The notes beneath the pieces were generated by a model. It searched no databases. It saw only the letters and a list, made by a program, of their open reading frames with translations, and was not told the origin of the DNA. A stretch of 64,000 bases of DNA from Ctena decussata (Eukaryota > Mollusca > Bivalvia > Lucinida > Lucinidae), in NCBI GenBank assembly GCA_963989385.1, contig OZ022511.1:3348001-3412000 (forward strand), given 5' to 3'. Positions 53,201 to 62,200 of the stretch are shown here, piece after piece (position 1 is the first letter of the stretch; the number at the start of each line of letters is the position of its first letter). The position numbers and the translations under genes were made by a program.

Positions 53201-56200
53201 TATCTGGACAAACAGTGTGGATCCAGATCAGGCCCCACAAATGTGGGGCCTGATTTGAGATCCAAACTGTTTGCTGCCTAGACATCATTTCTACAAAGGT
53301 TGGTTAGACCAATATTGTCAAAATATTTTCGATTTTTGATGCAGACAACAATTTCAGCAGACGACAAAAAATACTCAGAATGCAATGGGTTAATACACTT
53401 CCCTAATGCCTACACAGAATGTATGAGAAGCAGAAATTTTGAGGAAAAACAAAGTTTATATATCACCCAAAAGTATTCATATTTTACTGACTCTCAGAAT
53501 TGCTTGAGATTTGAAGATCTTGAGATGCGGCTGCAATATAATTTATGGGAAAAGAAAAAACCAAGAATTTTAAATCCAAACCTATCCAATTTGATAATTG
53601 TAGCATTGCATATATAAATTGTTTGCTTCAGGTTGTTGCTAATGCTGTTGCGGCTATCTCCGAGATTCTGGATGCCTCACCTACGGCTACCCAAGTTTTA
53701 GAAATGAACACCGGAACCATCAATAAACTACTCACAGCTCTCAATGAATGCACAGAGTAAGAACCAACTCAATTTTGCAGAGCTCCAGATAAGAAGGAAT
53801 AATGGAGAATTTGAGGATTATTTTCCATAGTTCTCCATAAAAACATACGTTGTGACCCATCATTAGAACTGTCTTGTCGAGACTGTTTTAACGAGTGGTT
53901 ACAACATTGTTTATGTTGACATGTATGTTGACACGTAAATAAAAATTTTCCTCAGAACTACATATTCTCATAATCCCATCTTATCTGGAACTTCGATTGT
54001 TTATGGAAGGGAAGGGCAAACCCCATCTTAAAGCTGAATTATTATGGAATAATAGAATCTATGATGGGGTTGAGGCCAAGACAAGGAAATCTCAGGCAAG
54101 TTTTCAGATTATTTAGTCTCATGCGAGGCTTGCCGAGCATAAGACTTAAATAATCTGAAAACGAGCCTAAGATTTCCTTGTCAAGGCCTCAACCCCATCA
54201 TTGATTATTTTTCTCACCCATTATATTCTATAGGACAAAATATTCATTGAATACCTTAACTTCTTATTGTAGCCATTCCTATAAACTTGAAGCTAATTTT
54301 CTATTAATAGTTTGACATGTGTGTTAATTTCACCCTGTGCATGCATTTTTCATGATTGGCAGCTAATCAAAAATCTACAGTGACACTTCCTGTACATCGC
54401 TGGGTGTCTATTTCATATTCTGCATGCAATTGTCATGACAGGTAGAAAGTTGATTTGTTGAATTAAAGTGTATTATTAATTGGGCTGTACTATATAACAA
54501 TGATTGGCATTTTGAGACAGCTTTCTGAGCCTAGGCTGAGATAGCAGGCCGAGATAGAAAAATCTCAGACACCGCTAGAAAGGGATATTCTTATCCAGTG
54601 GGTTAGAAATGTATTACTTTGAAAAACAAGATATTAACACTACAAGTATGTGTGAGATTAGGTATTAGTTAAAATATTGATGTAGAATTTAGAATAAGTA
54701 TGCTAATAGTTTATATGACCTGACACTACATGTACAGCTGATCATATGAGTAAAGTCTTTTATTTTCAGATGGGGTCAAGTCTTCATCTTGGATGCTATC
54801 TCTAACTATACCCCTAAAGATGAAAGAGAGGCTCAGAGGTAGGTTTGTAAGTTGCTGTAACAATACTGAATCATTAAAACATGTCTAGTTCATAGCTCAA
54901 AAAAAGCTATAAGAAGCCAAACCACCAAAATCAAAAGAAGTCTGCTTATGGTGAATGGGTGCACTTTCAGGGGAAGCGACTCTACCATTTCCTTTTTAGC
55001 TCGACTGTACAAATGTACAGGAATAGTCATGGCACTTGCACTACCTCCCCCCTCCCCCCACCCAGTTTGGGGGGCAGTGGAGTTATTAAAATGTTATGGT
55101 ATTACGCTGAAGTTTTAAATGAGATGGGCAAGGAGCTGTCAGGCAAGCTATCCTGTATGTGGACAGGTCTTGTTTGCCTCCTTATATAATGACAACAGTT
55201 GCTCTTAAAAAAAAAATTTGCTCCCTTGGGAGCAGAATTGTTCTCTTAAAGAGTAGATTCCCTTTGGAAGGGCTTCATAATCCAGGGATGCAAGCAGTGA
55301 GTCAGGAAAGTTATTCCCGATAGAAAAAATTGGTGGAAAAACATGCAAGTTTACCCGTTTACCCATTTACATTAATAGTATCCAAAGTCTGATCACTGTC
55401 CTTTCTATTTGCTATACACATAATTCAGGATACTCACTTTACACATAATTCAGGATACTCACTTTACACATAATTCAGGATTCTCACTTTACACATAATT
55501 CAGGATACTCATATGGTATATACATGTAGGTATATACAAACAGAAAAGGCAATGTATGAGCTGAGATACAACAAAACCAACAAAGTGGCATGTACACCAT
55601 GCGAATACTCAGATCAGCTTGGGCATCTGCCCATTCTGATCAGAGTCTTCACTGTCAGCAGTGAAGGTCGCTTAGACCCTTAGTTTTCCTATAAGTGTAC
55701 AGCGAAGACTGTAATCAGACTTGGCAGATGCCCCAGGCTTATCTTAGTCTTCCTTTGGCGCACATGCCACTTTGTTGGTTTTGTCATGCTGCATTTTTAG
55801 CTCTCCTGTACGAATGTACAGGAAGAGCTATTGTGCTACCCCCGGCGTCAGCGGCAGGGTTGGCGTTAGCAAAATGTTAAAGTTTTACGTTAAAGTTTTT
55901 CAGGTGATGGGCAATGCGCTGATAGGCAAGCTATTCTGTCCCGCTGACAGGTCTTGTGTTTTGTTTTGGCATTCTTATAAACAGTGTCTCCATTGCACGA
56001 ATCAGCCATATATTACAAAAATACTTGTGAAAGGATAAAGAACACATCCAGGAATTATAAATTAGCTGTGACACGACAAAACCACAAAGTGGCTTGTGCA
56101 CCCAGCAAAGACTCAGATCAGCCTGAGCATCTGTCCAGTGTAATGAGAGTCTTTGAGGTCCACTTGAAGTTAACTCAGACCTTTAGCTACCCTTTAAGCA

Positions 56201-59200
56201 CACAGCAAAGACTCTGATCAGACTGTGCAGATGCCCAAGCTTATCTGAATCTTTGATGGATGCACATGTGACTGTTGATGTTGTCGTGTCCTGGCTCAAA
56301 TGTTCTAGTGATGTCCTTGCTATTTCTGTAATCAGGCTTTCTAAAGATTCAACCAGAGCTCTAGATAAGAGGGAGTATTTGATGTTAATTAAGGATAATT
56401 TTTCTTATTTCTCATTGAAATCATATGTTGTGACCCCTCACCGTCTCATCGAGAGGGTTCAGATGTGGGGTCTTAGCATATGGTTTTATGCAGAATTAAC
56501 AAAAATTATCTCTTATTATCACCAAATACTCCCTTTCATTTAGAGCTCTGATTAGACTGAATAATCAACATTGTTTTCTGATGTTACAGTATTTCAGAAA
56601 GAGTCACTCCACGACTGGCTCATGCTAATGCTGCTGTTGTCCTCTCAGCTGTCAAGGTAAGGATTTTCAGTAACTTTGTAATTTTCAAATACATGAGCCA
56701 TGTCACAACAAGACGTACAAAGTGGCATGCATGTACACCCAGCGAACACTAAGATCAGCCTGGGCAGAAGCCCAGTCTTAGCAGAGTCTTTGCTGTGTAC
56801 TTAAATTGTAGCTGAGGGTCTATCTAAACTAACTCCATGCACACAGCAAAGACCCTGATCAGACTGGGCAGTTGCCCAGGCTGATCTGAGTCTTTGCATG
56901 GTGCACATTCCACTTTGTTTGTTTTTGTCATATCTTGGCTAAGTTATGTAGTTTGTCAAAGTGTAAAGATTTGAAGTGTGTAGATATTATTTATGAAAGG
57001 TATATAATTTGTTTTACAAGGTAATGCTTTGAAGTTCAGAGAAAATTCCTCACTTATCTCCTCATTTCCATGGCCAAATTTATGAGACCTGGAATCTGAA
57101 AATCGACATCATAATACCCATTGGTTATGATTAAGGCAATGCAAATTACAAGGAATACGGACAGTAGGCTTTTAAGAAGCTGAGTGCTTGACCGACCGCT
57201 TTGAGTGTTTGTTTGTTTTACTCAGGGAGTCAATGTTTGATTCCTAACTGGCTGGACATGTCGGGTCAATCATTTAGCCATTAGACCAGGAAACTGTACC
57301 TTGAGCTGGAAAAAATGGTGTCAGAATTGAAGTCAGTGATTGCTGTGTAGCTGAACGACGGCAATGCCATCTGCCTTATCAGACCAGCAAAACTGTACTT
57401 TTTCATGTAAACATCAACACACACAGAGGATATGTACTTGTTATTATTTCATACCCAGGGACTGTGGTCTTGTTAAAACAAACATGACTGGGCAAGCAAC
57501 AGCATACCGTAATGACACTAAATATTGGGACAGAGAGGTCTGAGCAAGCATTGTAGATCCAGGAGCAGTTTGATCAAGGTCTACAATGTTTGCCATTCAC
57601 TAAGCATCATTTGGATGCATTAACTTGTGTAGAAACCACTTTCTAAGAATTTTCGAACAATAATTGTCTGACTTCTGGGTGTCCGAAATTTTAGGGTAAC
57701 TGCGGTAGGGTAAAGTCAGGTAAGTTCGGACAGAGACATTGTTTCCTTTATATGCCAGTTGTTTGTAATTAAAACAAAATAAATGGGCAAACAGTGAAAA
57801 TCCTGATGAGACAGTGTCTCATCTGGATTTTCTTTATTTGCAAAGGTTTGTCCGAATTTACTCGCTGTCCGAATTTACCCGACTAGACCCTAGGCTTATT
57901 TAGGTATTTGCCCGTTCCAGGTTGTTATGAAACTGATGGAAATGTTGGACACCCAGGGAGACTATGTCACTAATCTGATCAAGAAACTAGCCCCACCCCT
58001 AGTGACCCTGTTGTCAGCAGAGCCAGAGATACAATATGTGGCCTTGAGAAACATCAACCTTATAGTACAGAAGAGGTATAGTATATTTTCAGTGGCTAGG
58101 TGTTTAAAATTAAACAAATTAAAATGGCTGAAGTACATGTTTTTAGGCTGCACTGGACAAAGTAATAATTCAGAGCTCTAGAGAAGAGGGAGTGTTTGAT
58201 GATAATTAGAGATAATTTTTCTTATCTCTCATTGAAACCATATGTTGTTACCCCTCATCTGAACCGTCTCATTGAGACGGTTCAGGTGAGGGGTCACAAC
58301 ATACATTTTTATGGAGAATTAACAAAAATTAACCCTAATCATCACCAAATACTCTTTCTTAAAGCTCAGAGTATATTGGATAATAATTAGGCACTGAGAT
58401 TGACATCGCTTCATTTTGCTTGATTGTTTTACATTCACATCAGTTGCAGCTGTGCTAATCTTGAAACTTGTAGTAATGCTTCCACTTATATGCTTTGTAT
58501 GACACTGTTTTCATACAGTGTGTAATTATAAATCCTTTTCTTTTACAATCATATTTATACACCCAGTTATACGAAGTATATAGGGGGTATATAGTTTTTG
58601 GTTTTTCCGTTTATATGTTTGTGTGTGTGTGTGTTTGTTAAAAAAAAATTCTGTTACAGATTTCTCAGGAACCACTACAGCTAGGATTTTGAAATTTGGT
58701 ACAAACGTTGAGTATGACTAGTTGTACCGTGTAAGAGAGAATCAGCCTCCTGCTGCTTATCATTCCCTTTATTTGTCCATTTTTTCTTTCTCTCCAATTA
58801 ATTTTCTGTAAAAGATATCTCAAAAACTTCTACAGTAAGGGTATCTGAAATTTGGTAGAAACGTTGGGTATGACTAGTTGTACCTTGTAAGAAAGAATCG
58901 GCCTGATCCAGCCTATCATTCCCTTTTTTTGTCCAGTTTTTCTTTCTCTCCAATATCTCTCCAATTAAATTTTTGTCAAAGATTTCTCAGAAACCACTAC
59001 AGCTCGAATTTTGAAATTTGGTACAAGCGTTGAGTATGACTAGTTGTACCGTGTAAGAGAGAATCAACCTCCTGCTGCTTATCATTCCCTTTTTTATCCA
59101 TTTCTTCTTTCTCTCCAATTAATTTTCTGTAAAAGATATCTAAAAAACTTCTACTGGAAGGGTATCTGAAATTTGGTAGAAACGTTGGGTATGACTAGTT

Positions 59201-62200
59201 GTACCGTGTAAGAGAGAATCGGCCTGATCAAGCTTATCATTCCCTTTTTTGTCCAGTTTTTCTTTCTCTCCAATATCTCTCCAATTAAATTTTTGTCAAA
59301 GATTTCTCAGGGACCACTTTAGCGAGAATTTTGAAATTTGGTACAAGCATTGAGTATGACTAGTTGTACCGTGTAAGAGAGAATCAACCTCCAGCTGCTT
59401 ATCATTCCCTTTTTTTATCCATTTTTTCTTTCTCTCCAATTAATTTTCTGTAAAAGATATCTCAAAAACTTCTACAGGAAGGGTATCAAAAATTTGGTAG
59501 AGACGTTGGGTATGACTAGTTGTTCCGTGTAAGAGAGAATCGGCCTGATCCAGCTTATCATTCCCTTTGTCCATTTTTTCTTTCTATCCAATTAAATTAA
59601 CCTTTTTTTCTGTCACAGATTTCTCAGGAACCACTACAGCTAGGATTTTGAAATTTTGTACAAATGTTTGGTATAACTAGTTGTATAGTGTAATAGAACT
59701 TCAGCCTCCTTCTGCTTATTTTTCCCTTTGTTTGTCCATTTTTTCTTTCTCTCCAATAATTTTTTTTTGTCAAAGGCTTCTCAGGAACCACTTTACCTAG
59801 GTTTTTGAAATTTGTTACAAACGTTGGGTATGACTAGTTGTATCATATAAGAGACCATCATCCTCCATCTGCTTATCATTCCCTCTTTTTTCTTTCTCTC
59901 CAATTTAATTTCTGTCGAAGATTTCTCAGGAACCATACAGCTAGGATTTCAAAATTTGGTACAAATATTGGGTGTGACTACATGTAGTTGTATTGTGTAA
60001 GAGAGTATCAAGCCTCCATATATGTATCATTCCCTTCTTTTGTTCATTTTTTCTTTCTTTCCAATTTGATTTTTATCACATGTCTCAGGAATCACAATAG
60101 CTAGGATTTTGATATTTAGGCCAAACATTGGGTATGACTAGTTGTATCAGTAAGAGAGTATCTGAGCCTCCTTTTGCTTATCATTCATTATCAGTTGTTA
60201 TAAAGTTTTGTATTAAGTGTGGCAGTTTTACTGTTAGGCGGTGGTGCTGGCCGGGGGTATACGTGAGCCCCTGCTCACATGCTCTAGTTTATCAGTAAAA
60301 AAATTTTTATTTGTATAATAGACCAAGGCAATACAATTGCAATAGTCTTGTATAAAGTTACTAAAGTCTTGAGGAAAACACATTCATACATGTTGTACGT
60401 GCATATAGTTACCCTGTGAGTATTAAAAATGTTAAAATTCCTGAATGTGGAGTAAATAGAGGATCTTACGGGAGTGGTCATTTTATATGAAATTTATGAA
60501 AGAGCATTCGGTATTAAAAGTTTCATAAATTTCATATGAAATGACCATGAATGTAAGATTCTGTTTATCATATGATCCTTTCAAATTGCATTTTATCGCC
60601 TTTAAAATGAACACTATTGCATTAAGAAAACACATAGTTGAGACAGTCATTGTCAGTGAAATTACATGTACACGCCAAAAAGTTATTAGATAAGTTGTCA
60701 TACAATTTTTATGACACAACATTATCCACTGAATAACAGAGATGTCATATGATAAATTATCTTATAATTTCTATCAAAAGTAACTGTCACAAATGAAGCT
60801 GTGTTAATGGAATAAAGTACTTTGCTATCTTTCATTGAGTGTATTTTTTAATTGAATTGATTTTGTATTTCCCCCTCACCCATTTCAGGTCAGATATATT
60901 GAAGAACGAGATGAAGGTGTTCTTTGTGAAGTACAACGATCCTATCTATGTTAAACTGGAGAAGTTGGACATCATGATCAGACTAACACAGCAGTCCAAT
61001 ATTGCACAGGTTCTCGCAGAACTAAAAGAGTGAGTACAGAATATTGGTTGAGAAAACAGTTGTAGTTTCATTTGTTGCAGTTCCAGTTTAATCTAGTCAT
61101 TTAGTTGTAATTTTGTCAGAGTCTGCACTTTTAGCCATTACAGTTGGTTGGCTGGTTGTTTTGGGTTTAACGGCCCTTTGAGACAGTATTTCAGTCTATA
61201 TCAGGCCGTCTCCCAAAGAGAGGGAGAAAGAAGAAAGAAATGATAGACGAGAGAAAAAATGTCCAAACAACCCCCACCCGCACCTACTGCAAGCACAGTA
61301 AGCCCTTGCCCTACTACTATTCAAATAAGTAGGATGCCCCGGCACTGGAAGTTACATCCAGCACCTTTGCACCACCCAACCACCCCCTTTAGCCATTACA
61401 ACATTTTTAAGCACTGGCAAACAGTAATTAGTGACAGTTCCTTAATATATTGGGCTATAATGACATAAATTGTTATGTAAAGAACTTTTTTAAGGTAATT
61501 TACATTTGTGGAAAGAACACTTGCATTTAATGATTATATTTTCATGTAAGTGGTTTCTGGGCAGGGGGGGGGGGGGGGGGGGTTTAAAGAGAAAGCAGGG
61601 TGAGGGGAGGGGCCAGGGGAATTAAAATACTTCCTTTAAATATTGTCTAAATTTCAGTCAAGAGTATTGATGCTAATATGCTGTTGCCTGTCAGCATAAG
61701 TTTATAGGCTTAAACTACAGTGAAAGAGAGAAAATACTGTAAGAAAAAAACACAAAAAAGAGAGACATGGTGGTATTTCAAACCTGTTGAAGGAGGACAA
61801 GTTTAATAAAATGTTTAATGAAATTTCATTGTATTTAGATATGCCACAGAAGTAGATGTTGACTTTGTGAGGAAGTCTGTACGAGCTATTGGTCGATGCG
61901 CCATCAAAGTGGAGCAGGCCGCAGAAAGATGTGTCAGTACACTGCTGGACCTGATTCAGACTAAAGTCAACTATGTTGTACAGGAGGCCATTGTTGTCAT
62001 AAAGGTAATTCATTTTCCTACATGTCCAGCTTGCATGTGAAACTGGTCCTGGCCCCAAGGTTATAAAAAAAATTTCGTGCTCAACTCAGCTGAACATGAA
62101 ATTTTCTCTGCTGATAAATATGAAAATGCCAACTGATGTTGGCATTTTCATATTCATAAGCAGAGAAAATTACATACTCAGCTGAACTGAGCAAGAAAAT

